A DNA stretch of 64,000 bases from Phlebotomus papatasi. Lineage: Eukaryota; Arthropoda; Insecta; Diptera; Psychodidae. Numbering within the stretch: the first letter of the stretch is position 1; every line of letters starts with the position of its first letter. The notes beneath the pieces were generated by a model. The model was not told the DNA's origin. It saw only the letters and a program-made list of their open reading frames with translations, and made no database searches. The stretch is taken from assembly GCF_024763615.1 (NCBI RefSeq), contig NC_077223.1, forward strand, positions 20,150,001-20,214,000. Direction: 5' to 3'. Shown piece by piece: positions 1 through 11,300 of the stretch. Made by a program: the position numbers and the translations under genes.

Positions 1-361
1 AAAAACTATGAGAATTTGGAGAAAATATAGAACTTTCTTTTTAGAGGCTCTAATAGATTTTTGAGACTACGAAAGCATATGGAATGATCGTGAATATCTT
101 TGCTGACTACATTAAATAACGAAAATCAATAATCCATAACACAATATAGTATTTACATAAACATATGACTCGGAATTTTGGTTGCCACCGGTTCCACAGG
201 CCAGAAAACAACAACAATTCAGAATGGTTTAATGTGTCGAAATCAGTCTAGCACGTCATCCATCGTAAGGTATTCTATAGGAAAATTTGGTTAAAAAGGT
301 CCTCAGATAAGTCCTGACTGAGTTAGAAATAGATTTTAAACAACAGGGTTACTCGATTACG
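1..361. other. non-coding flank
   Basis: AT-rich sequence with no open frame, repeat or RNA gene that I can recognise. It probably lies in an intron of the dystrobrevin-like gene whose last exons follow at 2170-2974, because that gene must have exons further left. Confidence 0.4.
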
Positions 362-369
362 GATTTATA

Positions 370-1641
370 CAAGGTGTAACTTATATTGAGAAACCCTCGT
401 CAATTGTGCGAGAAACGCTTCGCGATACCCGAGAAACCCAATTTCTGCATCGCGAAACCCACTTTTTGCATCGCGAAACCCGAGAAACCCAAGAATTGCA
501 TCGCGAAACCCGAGAAACCCAAAAATTGCATCTAGAAACCCGAGGAACCCAATGTCTGCATCGCGAAACCCGAGAAACCCAAAAATTGCATCGCGAAACC
601 CGAGGAACCCAATGTCTGCATCGCGAAACCCGAGAAACCCAAAAATTGCATCTCGAAACATGAGAAACTCAATTTCTGCATCGCGAAACCTGAGGAACCC
701 AATGTCTGCATCGCGAAACCCGAGAAACCCAAAAATTGCATCGCGAAACCCGAGAAACCCACTCTGTGCATCGCGAAACCCGAGAAACCCAAAAATTGCA
801 TCGCGAAACCCGAGGAAACTCACTTTTTGCATCGCGAGACCTGAGAAACCAAAAAATTGCATCTTGAAACCCAAGAAAGCCAATTTCTGAATCGCGAAAC
901 CAGAGAAACCCAAAAATTGCATCTCGAAACCCGAGTAACCCAATTTCTGCATCGCGAAACCCGAGAAACCCACGAATTGCATCGCGAAACCTGAGAAACC
1001 CAAAAATTGCATCTCGAAACCCGCGATACCCAAGAATTGCATCGCGAAAACTGAGAAACCCACTCCTTGCATCGCGAAACCCGAGAAACTCACTTTTTGC
1101 ATCGCGAAACCCGAGAAACCCACGAATTGCATCGCGAGTCATGAGAAACCCAAAAATTGCATCTCGAAACCCAAGAAAGCCAATTTCTGCATCGCGAAAT
1201 CCGAGAAACCCACTCTTTGCATCTCGAAACCCAAGAAAGCCAATTTCTGCTACGCGAAACCAGAGAAACCCAAAAATTGCATCGCGAAACCCGAGAAACC
1301 CAAGAATTGCATCTCGAAACCCAAGAAAGCCAATTTCTGCTACGCGAAACCAGAGAAACCCAAAAATTGCATCGCGAAACCCGAGAAACCCAAGAATTGC
1401 ATCTCGAAACCCAAGAAAGCCAATTTCTGCTACGCGAAACCAGAGAAACCCAAAAATTGCATCGCGAAACCCGAGAAACCCAAGAATTGCATCTCGAAAC
1501 CCAAGAAAGCCAATTTCTGCTACGCGAAACCCGAGAAACCCAAAAATTGCATCGCGAAACCCGAGAAACCCAAAAATTGCATCGCGAAACCCGAGAAACC
1601 AGAAACCCTTTTCAGAAAAAATGGGAATGAGTTACCCCTTG
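370..1641. mobile_element. hAT-like non-autonomous element carrying a 30-base minisatellite
   Basis: The left end reads CAAGGTGTAACTTAT (370-384) and the right end, read on the other strand from 1641, reads CAAGGGGTAACTCAT. They match at 13 of 15 positions. Both ends are bordered by the same 8 bases, GATTTATA, at 362-369 and 1642-1649. An 8-base target duplication with a tip of the form C-A-R-N-G is the hallmark of hAT transposons. Nearly the whole interior is a tandem array (see the repeat entry). No transposase remains, so a hAT enzyme would have to act in trans. Related copies lie at 5788-7749 and about 45750-45846. Confidence 0.8.
400..1606. repeat. 30-base minisatellite, about 40 units, with a 90-base higher-order repeat
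   Basis: The units read approximately ATTGCATCGCGAAACCCGAG followed by AAACCCAAAA, and they stay in 30-base register across the array. Variants include ATCTCGAAAC, CAATTTCTGC and CACTCTTTGC. From 1231 a three-unit (90-base) higher-order block repeats nearly without change at 1231, 1321, 1411 and partly 1501, which points to recent local amplification. Because 30 bases is 10 codons and the unit lacks stops in several frames, long frames on both strands are a by-product and not evidence of a protein. Confidence 0.93.
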
Positions 1642-1649
1642 GATTTATA

Positions 1650-2169
1650 GCATCTGAGTCAGAATTCCAGCACACCGCAAACCTGGGACGCTTTGCCATC
1701 CCTTTTCGGATATGCTTTAGAAAATTACTTAGGATGATATTCATTCATATACGAAAATACCGTTAAATCATTGCTAAAAACGATTTTTCAAGGTCAACTG
1801 TTTGAAAGGCTCTAGAGAGCACATTCTCAACAGAATTGTATCGATTTTGAGTTCATTCGAAAGGTCTTGGAATTTTTGAGAAGTCTGAATAGTTAATGAA
1901 ACGTTAAGTAATTTTTTTTCACGAAATCTGATTTTATTACTCCTGGTCCTAAGCTATTTTAGGTACGATGATACATCACAAAAATACTTTTGAGATGTAG
2001 TATCGAAGTGGACGCTTTGGCCCCTTTTTATATTTGCAACAATTAAACTGATAAAATTTTCAAAAGAATTCGAAGTTTGTTTCTTTTTTAGGTTAGATTA
2101 AATCTAACCTCACACTCTCGAATAACTTTTTTGGTAATTAGAAAATTATGTATACTTGGAATTTTGCAG
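1650..2169. other. intronic sequence upstream of dystrobrevin-like exon
   Basis: No gene seen. An imperfect palindrome around 2089-2111 (AGGTTAGATT / AATCTAACCT) is the only structure. The stretch ends in the acceptor TTTTGCAG at 2162-2169. Confidence 0.4.
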
Positions 2170-2974
2170 ATGGAACACCGCATCTTGGAACAGCCGGCAG
2201 GCCAATTCGTACGGATTTGCACTTTGCAGCTGATTCTGTAACTCATGCCATGTCATCTCTTGTTCGAGAATTGAATTCTGGTGAGTACATAATAGCTTTT
2301 GAGTCTCCTATCTTTGTTTTTCTTCACAAATATTTATGGATTTTACACGCCGTGATTTTATTTCTTTTCTTTTTTTGTGATAATAATTCTCTTGAATTTC
2401 TCAATATTTTTTCGGAATTTTTATAAATCATTGCATTTCTTTTTTTATTATTATTCTTTTGTCTATCTGAATGGACAATGCACAAACGATTTATATTGCA
2501 TATTTTTTTTTTAATTTGGAGAAAAAATGTACTTATATTTTTTGTCTATTCAATCACTTGTGGATATTTCTTCAATTTATTTCTTTCACTATTAGAGGAA
2601 TGTTAAATGTTTTTTCAGAAGGATCAGAAGATGAGACAACGAAAAATATTCAAAAATCTCTGGGTGAGTTTACTATCTTCCATTTATTTAATTTTTTTTT
2701 CTCCTTGAAATTGTCGCTCTGAGGTTATCTTTCTACTTCAATTAAATGTTTTTCTTTATGTTTTTATTTGTTCTATCGACTATTAGCGAGATTTTCTTTA
2801 TCTATAAAAGTGAAATTTGGATTCTTTTTTTCCTTTCTAAAATGAGGTGATCAATTGTTCTTTTTTGTAGATTTCGATGACTCGCAGAATTATCAGGATT
2901 GGAGTGAGAAGGATAATTCAAATAGTCAGTGGCAGGAGCAATTTGCTCAGTGGAATATAAATACCCAAAAGTAG
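2170..2974 (+). CDS. Dyb: dystrobrevin-like protein, last three coding exons
   Basis: Three exons join in phase: 2170-2280, 2619-2663 and 2871-2974 (TAG). All introns are GT-AG, with donors GTGAGT at 2281 and 2664 and acceptors TTTTTTCAG and TTTTTGTAG. The joined product contains HFAADSVTHAMSSLVRELNS and then EGSEDETTKN. From memory this resembles the vertebrate dystrobrevin stretch after the coiled coils (AADSITNTMSSLVKELNSEV, then GSE). Dystrobrevin is a cytoplasmic scaffold that binds dystrophin and syntrophins under the membrane. The tail is Gln/Asn-rich and acidic, ending NINTQK. The upstream ZZ and coiled-coil exons must lie left of the window. The match rests on about 25 residues, so the family call is good but not certain; the exon structure is firm. 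Confidence 0.65.
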
Positions 2975-3800
2975 AGACAGAAAATAACGCCAAATCTTTT
3001 GAAAATCTATTCCTTTGATAAGTGCATTTTGCAAATCGGTTCTCTTTTTTTTTGTTCAATTTACCTTCGGAGAATCTCATCAGATGGATATTTGAGTGAG
3101 TGAAAGATAAAACATTCCCTTGCGGAAGAACGAAATCTCCCAATTTTGGTGATTTCCTTAAAAAAAAAGAATAACGTATACACTTCCGTTACTTAAGTTT
3201 TCTTGCAATGTATTTCCGCAAAGCACGCAATGTGCATCCAAGCGGTAGAATTGTATAGTTTTCCACATTGTTATTGTTAATAATTTTAATTGAGAAAATG
3301 AGAGTTTTAAATTATCTACTTAAAAAGTATTAAGTGTAGGGCCTAATATTATATATTTGCTGAGTACCTAAAATAGGAAGGAGCATCATTAATTCCTGCA
3401 AGAATTAGCAGTGAGTAGAGAGTAGTAGAAATGTCGAAGGACTCTTTTTTTTTAACTGCTGAGGTGTCCCAATCTAAAATAATTTAATAAACATGCAATT
3501 TAGCAAAACTTTCTTCCACAAAAAAGCAACTAAACCACGCACAAATCAAATCTTCCTGATTGTTTTATAAAAGGAAGAAGCTAGCTCGTAGAGAACCTAC
3601 AATAATTACCATAAAATGCGAAAAGAAATTAGAACGAAATTTTATCATTAGGTATGATCGATGAATTATAAAAATTCTTCAAAAAGAAAAAAAAACTAAT
3701 TCGAATCTTAGAGCTAAAAATTTATTTGTCAATTTAATTATTTATTCGAAGGGTAGCTAGATACGTTCCGCTTATGATTCATTCAAGTACTGCAATGACG
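2975..3800. other. 3' untranslated and intergenic sequence
   Basis: This is probably the 3' UTR of the dystrobrevin-like gene. A possible AATAAA poly(A) signal lies near 3485. Otherwise it is AT-rich and I recognise nothing. Confidence 0.4.
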
Positions 3801-3804
3801 ATCT

Positions 3805-5215
3805 TTTACCGATTCGTCGATTTATAAAAATTGTGCAGTTTTGCCAATCCTTTTAAGAGATTATGCCGATTTACCGATCTTTTTAAAAAGCCTGTACCGA
3901 TTCGCCGATTTGTAAAAATTGTTCTGTTGTCCCGATCATTTTTAAAGATTGTGCCAATTTACCGACTTTTTAAAAAGATTGTACCGATTCGCCGATTTAT
4001 AAAAATTGTACTGTTTTGACAATCCTTATAAAAGATTGTGTCGATTTACCGATCTTTTAAAAAGATTGTACCGATTCGCCGATTTGTAAAAATTGTTCTG
4101 TTGTTCCGATCATTTTTAAAGATTGTGCGGATTTACCGATCTTTTAAGAAGATTGTACCGATTCGCCGATTTGTAAATTTTCTTCTGTTGTCCCGATCAT
4201 TTTTAAAGATTGTGCCGATTTACTGAACTTTTAAAAGATTGTACCGATTCACCGATTTACAAAAATTGTACTCTTTTGCCAATCCTTTTTAAAGATTCTG
4301 TCGATTTACCGATCCTTTAAGAAGATTGTACCGATTCGCCGATTTGTAAAAATTGTTCTGTTTTGCCTATCTTTTTTAAAGATTGTGTCGATTTGCCGAT
4401 CTTTTGAAAAGATTGTACCGATTCGCCGATTTGTAAAAATTGTTCTGTTGTCCCGATCATTTTTAAAGATTGTGCCGATTTACTGAACTTTTAAAAGATT
4501 GTACCGATTCGCCGATTTATAAAAATTGTACTGTTTTGCCAATCCTTTTAAAAGATTATGCCGATTAATCGATCTTTTAAAAAGCTTGTACCGATTCGCC
4601 GATTTGTAAAATTCTTCTGTTGTCCTGATCATTTTTAAAGATTTTGCCGATTTACCGATCTTTTAAAAAGATTGTACCAATTCGCCGATTTGCAAAAATT
4701 GTTCTATTTTGGCGATCTTTTTTTAAAAATTGTGTCGATTTGCCGGTCTTTTCTAAAGATTGTACCGATTCGTCGATTTGTTAAAATTGTACCGTTTTGC
4801 CAATCTTTATAAAAGGTTGTGCTGATTTGCCGATCCCTTATAAAAGTTTGATCAGCCGGTCTGCTAAATTTGTGCTGATCTACCAATCTATTACAAAGAT
4901 AGCGTTAATCTGTACAAAAATCATGTCAATTAACGGTCTTTTGCAACGTTATTAGAAAGTCCACTCTCATCAGCCGATCTCTTGCGAAGTATGTCGATTT
5001 AAAAAAAGCTGTGCCGATCTTCCGATCCTTAATAAAGTTTATACTAATCTGTCGGTCTTTTAAAAATTATCGTTCTGATTTTTCGATTTTTTCACGCCAA
5101 TTTGACGGAATTTTACACAATTCTTGCCGATTTGTCGATTTTTGACCAAGATCGTGCCAATAAATCGATATACTTATTAAATAGGTTATGGCGATCTCTA
5201 CGAAAATCATACTGA
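3805..5215. repeat. 87-base satellite (3 x 29) decaying rightward
   Basis: The phrase ATTCGCCGATTT recurs at about 3899, 3986, 4073, 4160, 4246 and 4333, giving a period of 87 (once 86). Each unit holds three related parts of 28 to 30 bases: GATTGTACCGATTCGCCGAT.., TTGTTCTGTTGTCCCGATCA.. and GATTGTGCCGATTTACCGAT... The copies are clear up to about 4800. From there to about 5215 only CGAT-rich fragments remain. The unit is a multiple of three, so short open frames here are by-products. Confidence 0.88.
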
Positions 5216-5240
5216 TCTACTAGTATAAGAGACTTTATTA

Positions 5241-5466
5241 TTTATTTATTTATTTATTTCGATGTACCGGGCCTTTTATTGCCATTTTGTACATTGTTCA
5301 GTTTAAAAATTTAATATTCAGATTACAATGTTTCGTGAAAAATGTCCATTCAGACGCTTCAATCATTTCCACCGGGCGGGACTCGAACTCACAACTGTGA
5401 CAGTCGAGCCGAGGGTCACACCGCCCAAGAGCCGAATACTCTTACCAATTGTACCAGGGACCCCCC
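5241..5466 (-). mobile_element. tRNA-derived SINE with 13-base target duplication
   Basis: Read on the minus strand, the 5' end is GGGGGGTCCCTGGTACAATT, containing an A-box-like TGGTACAATTGG. A B-box-like GAGTTCGAGTCCC follows about 75 bases later. The 3' end is an (AAAT)n tail (plus-strand ATTT repeats from 5241). The insertion is flanked by AGAGACTTTATTA at 5228-5240 and 5467-5479. Box spacing and tail fit a pol III SINE and not a working tRNA gene. Confidence 0.85.
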
Positions 5467-5479
5467 AGAGACTTTATTA

Positions 5480-5787
5480 AAATAAATCATTTGGTGTTTT
5501 TGTCACATTTCATGTCATAAGTTTTGTGACAATTGAGAATTTTATTTCAAAAATTTCTCTTGATTTCTTTTCGCATATATAGCAGTAAAGAAATCCTGCA
5601 AAAATCTGCAAATCTAATGCTTTTCGTTTAAGGCTGAAATACATTGGCCGTCAAAACTAAAAAGTTATTAGTCAAGGCTCATACGTCATTTGAAAAAATG
5701 CAAATTCCGTACATACGAATGTAGGTAAATTTCCTTAAACACATAACAGTAAAAACTGAGGTACAATTTTTCTCCTTCGTCTTATTT
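5480..5787. other. intergenic sequence
   Basis: AT-rich, with no open frame or clear repeat that I can see. Confidence 0.35.
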
Positions 5788-7749
5788 TAAGGGGTTACTC
5801 ATAAAAAAATTAGTACCCTAAAGAAATGTTCGTAAAACCCGAGAAATTATCACTTTTTGGCGAAAGTAGGAAAAATTTGTAAACGTTTCCTAAAACTCGA
5901 GAAAGCTTTTAAAATGTTTAAAGAAGTCTGAGGTAAAGGTACCGCCAAATGTATTTTGAAAACGTTTCGGATTACACCTTGAAAAGGTTTAAGAAAATCC
6001 GAAAAACTTTGTAAGGGTATAGCGCAGTTTAGCGAAACCCAATAATTTTCACATGATTTAGCAAAATATGAAAAGCCTTTAAAAATATTTCGCGAAAGTC
6101 CAGAAATCTTGAAGTTTAAGAGAAACCTGAGGAACTTTCAAGTTTAGCGAAACCAACAAGAACATTTTAACATAAAATCCAATAAACTCTCAGATTTTGC
6201 AAAACTTGAGTCTTTCGAAGCAGTTTCTCAAAAGCCAGAAAAAGCTCGAAAATATTTAATGAAACTCTAGAAATTGTGAAGTGGTTTGAAAAAAACAAAA
6301 ACTGTAAAATTTTCAGGTTTAAAAAAATCTTTAAAACAAAATCACATGTCATGAAATCTGAGAAACCTTGAACAGGTGTAAAGAACCAAGCGAAACTTTC
6401 AAATTTTTCTAATCCTACAAAACTTTCAGATTTTAGATCATGTATAGTGAAATCTAATAAACCTTCAGGTTTTGCGAAACCTGAGCATTTCAGAAAAATT
6501 CTCAAAACCTGAAAAAGCTTAAGAATATTGCGAATAATTACTTCAGAAATCTTTTAAAAAAAGAATCAAGGAATGCTGAGAAACTTAGAAATTTTCAGCA
6601 ATCGAAAGAATATTCAGATGGTTTAGTTTAATCCGATAAACTTTCAGGTTTTGCACAACCACAGGATTTCGAAGAAGTTTCTTAAAGCTTGAAAGAGCTT
6701 GAAAATATTTAGCAAAACACCAGAAATTTTCACACACGATGTAACCCTAAAAGCCCTGGAAAAGCTCAAAGAAACCGGAAAAAGGTTCAAATACACCAAA
6801 ACCCAAAAAAAAAAAAATTTTGATTAATTTAATTTAATCTCATAAACCTTAAGGTTTTGAAAAAATCTGTGAATTTAGAAAAAACTTTCAGAAAGCTAGA
6901 GAAACCTTGAAAACGTTGCAAAAAAAAGGTAAAATTTGCAGGTTTAGCGAAATCCTAAAATAAAATCAAATGGTATTAATGAAATCCGAGAAGTTCTAAA
7001 AAGATTTAAATAAACCCGAGAAACTCTCAAATTTCGCTAAAGCCAAAAAACTTTTATATTTTAGCTGATGTAGTGAAAATTGTAATACACCTTCAGGTTT
7101 TGAGAATTCTGAGCATTTCAGAAAACTTTCTCAAAACCCGAGATAGCTTAATAGTATTTAGCGAAACTCCTAAAAAACTACTACAAAATTGAAATCGTTT
7201 AGTTCCAAAAAGTTTTAACAAAACCTGAGCATTCAGCGAAACTCCAGAAACCTTGAAAAGGATTTTAAAAAACAACTGAAAACTTTTACGTTTAGCGAAA
7301 CCTAAAATATTTTCACATTTGATGGAAACCCAGAAACCCTCTAAACCCGAGAAACTAAAATTTACCGTATCCCAAAAAGAAAACTTAAATATTTTAGTTT
7401 AATCCGATAAACCTTCCGGACTTACAAAGCTAGAGCATTTTAAAAAACTTTCTCAAAAGTTTGAGAAACCTTGAAAATATTTCGAGAAACTCAGAGAGCT
7501 CTGAAAAGTTTGAAAAAGGCTGAATAATTTCCTGGTTTTAGCGAAACCCAAAAAAAGGTTTAGTTAAACCTGAGAAACATTTAAATTTAGTACAATCCAA
7601 AAAAATGTATTTCTATTAGGTTTTGCCGGGCTTTGCAGAACCTAAAAAGTTTCAAAGACGTTTTTGGAGCAAGAGAGAAGTCTTGAAAATATCTCAAGAC
7701 TTAAATAAAGGGAAACAAGGAACTAGTTTTTCGAATGAGTTACCCCTTG
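5788..7749. mobile_element. old relative of the hAT-like minisatellite element
   Basis: The left tip TAAGGGGTTACTCAT (5788) faces the right tip, whose complement is CAAGGGGTAACTCATTC (7733-7749). Between them, fragments such as GAAACCTGAG, GCGAAACC and CCGAGAAAC recur every 30-60 bases, a decayed form of the 30-base minisatellite at 400-1606. The 8 bases outside each end match only partly (about 5 of 8), as expected for an old insertion. A second, shorter internal period of about 300 bases may exist: phrases such as AATAAACCTTCAGGTTTTGC recur near 6180, 6460, 6645 and 7090. Confidence 0.6.
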
Positions 7750-7757
7750 GTTCTCTT

Positions 7758-8350
7758 AATTATTTAAGTTATCATTTCTATAAACCTTTCAATTGGGACA
7801 GATTATTTTAGACGGTCAATGTATTTTAAGCCTTAATCCTTAATTACAAATAACTCGAATTAAATTAAAATAATAATTGGGACACCTACGAGAGAGAATA
7901 CTGAAAACTTATTAATAAGTTTTCTTAAAGATGTCTTTGGAATGAGAACTCGTAAGACTATTGCGGATTTTTATACTTAAAACTATTCACAAAAAAAAGA
8001 AGCATTCCATTAACGTGAATAAACTTACCGGTCATTGGAAAAAATGATGCGCCAAGCTAAAATATCATCAAATTTATCTGAAGAGAAGAATAAACCTATC
8101 GCAATATCATGAATATTGTAGGAGAAAAAAAAAAACTTTTCAATTCCATTCAACATAATCAATTAATCAAAAAAAAAGAAAATAAATAAATTAATAGTGT
8201 AATGCATATTTACCAATGAATGTCTTAAGCGTAATTTAGAGAGCATGTGCATGTAAGAGAAAGACGAATAGTTATTTGAAATATAAATGAATATTTGGAA
8301 CCATTTCAAAAGAACATTTTTTTACAAAGCATTCAATAGATTTTTTTTTC
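7758..8350. other. intergenic sequence, ABCF1 3' flank
   Basis: This AT-rich stretch lies downstream of the ABCF1 stop codon on the minus strand and probably holds its 3' UTR. I see no confident poly(A) signal and no repeat. Confidence 0.4.
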
Positions 8351-11300
8351 CTAATCGAGAATTGCAGCATTGGCCACAACGCTGGGATTATTGACAATTT
8401 CTCCCAAACTATCCAGAACTTCTTTGCGGTAGTCATCAAAGTCTCCGTCAATTTCGTTGATTGTCTGCTCCTCAATCACATAAAGTCCACATTCCGTCTC
8501 CCGGATCAATCTTTCGTCGTGCGACACAATTATCACTCCCCCATTGTATTCATTAATTGCCTCCGCAAGAGCATCAATTGACTCAATATCCAAATTATTC
8601 GTCGGTTCATCGAGGATCAGGACATCCGGAGCACTCAGGCACAATTCCGCCAGGGCTACTCGTGCCTTCTGTCCACCCGACAGATCCTTCATCTTAATTG
8701 TGTGAGCATGACTCACCAATCCAAAAGTTCCCAACGCCTTCCGGGCCTTTTCATGTGGTAAGTTAAACAGACGCTGCAGGTACTCCGCTGCACTCTCCTC
8801 AGCTGTCAGATGCTCCCCAGAATGTTGGTCGAAACGTCCGATTCTCTGTAGCAAAATCTCTATCTTAGACAAAAAATCTTGGTACAAAAAGTTAAGCTAA
8901 AGCTTCTTACAAGTCTGTGATTCTTGCGCACTTCTCCCTTGACGGGCTCCAAGTCTCCGCAGAGAAGCTTCAAAAATGTCGATTTGCCCACTCCATTGGG
9001 CCCTACGATGGCTATTCTGCTGCTCAGATCAATACCAAATTCAGTATTGATAAACAGAGGCTTGTGGCCAGAAAAATTGAAGGTAACATCTGAAATATTT
9101 TGCTTTTCTTAGCTTTGTGGAATTTCACTTCAAATTCAAAATATTCGTAAAAAAAGAGTCACTAAAATCTTTTAAAGTTATGCTTTTAGCAAAAATTTAC
9201 ATCCCTCTCTCAAACGTATTGCGTATTTCTATTTTAGTCTTTATGGCTCAGCACACCTTTTAGATCAGGAAAATTTCATAAAGTCAAAATTCACATCCCT
9301 TTCTCTCTTAAAATTTTTGTATAAGTCTATCCTATTCTTTCGCACTCTTCTTCTTTTGAACATCACACTAAATTAAATTTACAGTAGACTCTCAAATAGG
9401 GATCTTGTTTGGCTATATGGACCCGAGTGAGTCCGACAGCCTTACATAAAATAGAAGAAGAAGAAGAAGGGATCTAGGTAGCTCAATATGGACAAAGTGT
9501 TGGCTTTGTGACGCAGAGGCCCTCGGTTCGAGCCTTGATCGAAGCGCGTCAGGTGAATAATTGGGAAACAGTTTTTCACCGTCCTTAAAAGCTACAAACT
9601 GAACGTAAAAATATCAAGAAGGAAGTATGATAAAAGATAAGGGAGCAAAAAAGGATTTGTCATGGAGCAAAAAAGAAAAATAATACGGAGATATGAGCGG
9701 AACAAACATATGGGAAAAAAGAAACAGATGGAACTCATATGTAAATAAGAGTGAGCGAAATGGCTATATGGACCTGAGTCTGACAGCCAAAACGTAAAAC
9801 AACAGAGAGAGAGAGAGAGAGAGACTCTCAAATGGGCATTTAGGATGACATGTTTATCGATAGATTTTGCGTCAAAGCCTTTGTAAATTCGAAATTTGAG
9901 CAAATGTTCTTCATAATTAAATGTGAAAATTGTCAACAAAATTTTTCGCCCGATTGAAAAAGAGTCGATTGACCGAGAGTCTAATGTACTTCAGTCCAAT
10001 TTTGAGACTGAAAGACTGAGATAGACTTATGTAAATCTTTTGAGAAAGAAAGGGAAATGAATTTAGATTTCATAAAATTTTACTGATCTAAATGATGTGC
10101 CAGGGGCATTACCATTAAAATTGAACTGAGAACTAAATTTAATTTATTGTAACGTTTAAAAGAAAAAACAAGAAAAAAGTGCAAACGAGTGGGATAGACA
10201 TCTACAAAATGAGTTGTAAATATTGAGTTCAAGAAATTGTCCAGATCTAAAAGATGTGCTGGAACCATTCGAAAATTAAATTAGGTTAGTAATGCCTCCA
10301 CCATAATATATTGAAGTGGTTGGATCAAGAACTGGACTGAGCCCAAACAGAAGTAGATTTTGATTCTACAATAGTGTCTTGGATAGAAGGTAAATGGAAC
10401 TCTATTTGCATAAAAAGTCGTTGAAGTTCGAAGAATTGAAATTCAATTTCGAATTTTCATTCTAAATTTTCGAACAAGGTGGGGAAAATTTATCAAATAT
10501 CACACTAAAAAGCTGGCACAAGAGTTACTCCGTGATTATGAAGTGATTAAATAATGGGACAAGGATAGTAAGCGTCGTTGTTCTGTTTTTTTCCTCACAA
10601 CAATGTGAAGACCGTCACATTTTGACACTTGAGAACTTCGAAATTCGAACAGGATGTAACTTCATCCACCTTTGCGAAAGTATTAAGAAGTAAGAAAGGC
10701 TCTTTTTTGGATCTTCAAATAGATTTTCGATTTTTTCATCTACTTCTGTACGGAAAGACAGAAATCGTCAGTTAAATCAGCATTTGTCGTATCATTCATT
10801 TTAGGGACAGGGATAAGAGTTTAATTGAATAATTTTGTCAAATAAAGGTGCTTATTATCACTAGAGTATTTGAAATTGATATAATGCATTTTAGAAAATT
10901 GTCGTAACTCCAAAGATTTCCATACATTGGAAGTTACGGCTTTATAAACAATGGAAGTTACGATAAAATCTTACTGTGTTTCATCGAACATATCTCAATA
11001 TCTCAGCTTTTAAATAATTTTATAAAGATTTTCTCGAGTTTACTTACAGTTTATTAGTGTCATTTTTTTTTATTTTGACTCAAAAGTATCGCATTTGGGG
11101 CTCATTTTTAAGAAAAATAAAGCTGAACTGAAAATATCGTCTCCTGAAAAGTTGTCAAAAGGAACTTACGACAAATGCTGATTTAACTGACGAAATAATG
11201 AATCACTGCGTAACGATTGCAGACATTACACTTGATGATCCAACCGACAATTTATGACTGGTATTGGATTACTTGTTAAAAGTAGTTTGAGAATTTTCTA

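Larger units (their letters stand above)
9244..10110. mobile_element. foldback MITE, family A (GCACACCTTTTAGATCA ends), outermost of a three-level nest
   Basis: The left end, ATGGCTCAGCACACCTTTTA (9244), and the right end, TGATCTAAATGATGTGCCAG (10084-10103), are inverted copies of the ends of a family that recurs at 18024-18898. Its middle is split by another MITE (9382-9986), which itself holds a SINE pair (9398-9821). It lies in ABCF1 intron 1. Confidence 0.7.

Noticed and set aside
365..1132. Long open frames on both strands in the 30-base array, for example repeats of GFSGFAMQ
   Set aside because: The unit is exactly 10 codons without stops in several frames, so open frames arise on both strands at once. 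There is no leader, splice signal or promoter, and the array lies inside a transposon.
400..1606. CRISPR-like regular repeats
   Set aside because: There are no unique spacers, units are contiguous, and the window is animal DNA with introns.
3831..4886. 60-residue open frames in the 87-base satellite
   Set aside because: They are by-products of an 87-base (29-codon) period; they repeat the same phrase and have no gene signals.
5241..5466. tRNA gene on the minus strand
   Set aside because: A- and B-box-like motifs exist, but the stem pairing and length do not fit a tRNA, and the 13-base target duplication with an (AAAT)n tail marks a SINE.
8864..8910. A 47-base last intron for ABCF1 using acceptor TCTAAG
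   Set aside because: It would add IEILLQ before RIGRFDQHSGEH. The acceptor CTACAG at 8846-8851 gives the family sequence KNHRL-RIGRFDQ directly and a normal 65-base intron.
9468..9560. tRNA gene on the plus strand
   Set aside because: It has TAGCTCAATATGG and GGTTCGAGCC, but it continues into a SINE body with a microsatellite tail and lies inside a target duplication.
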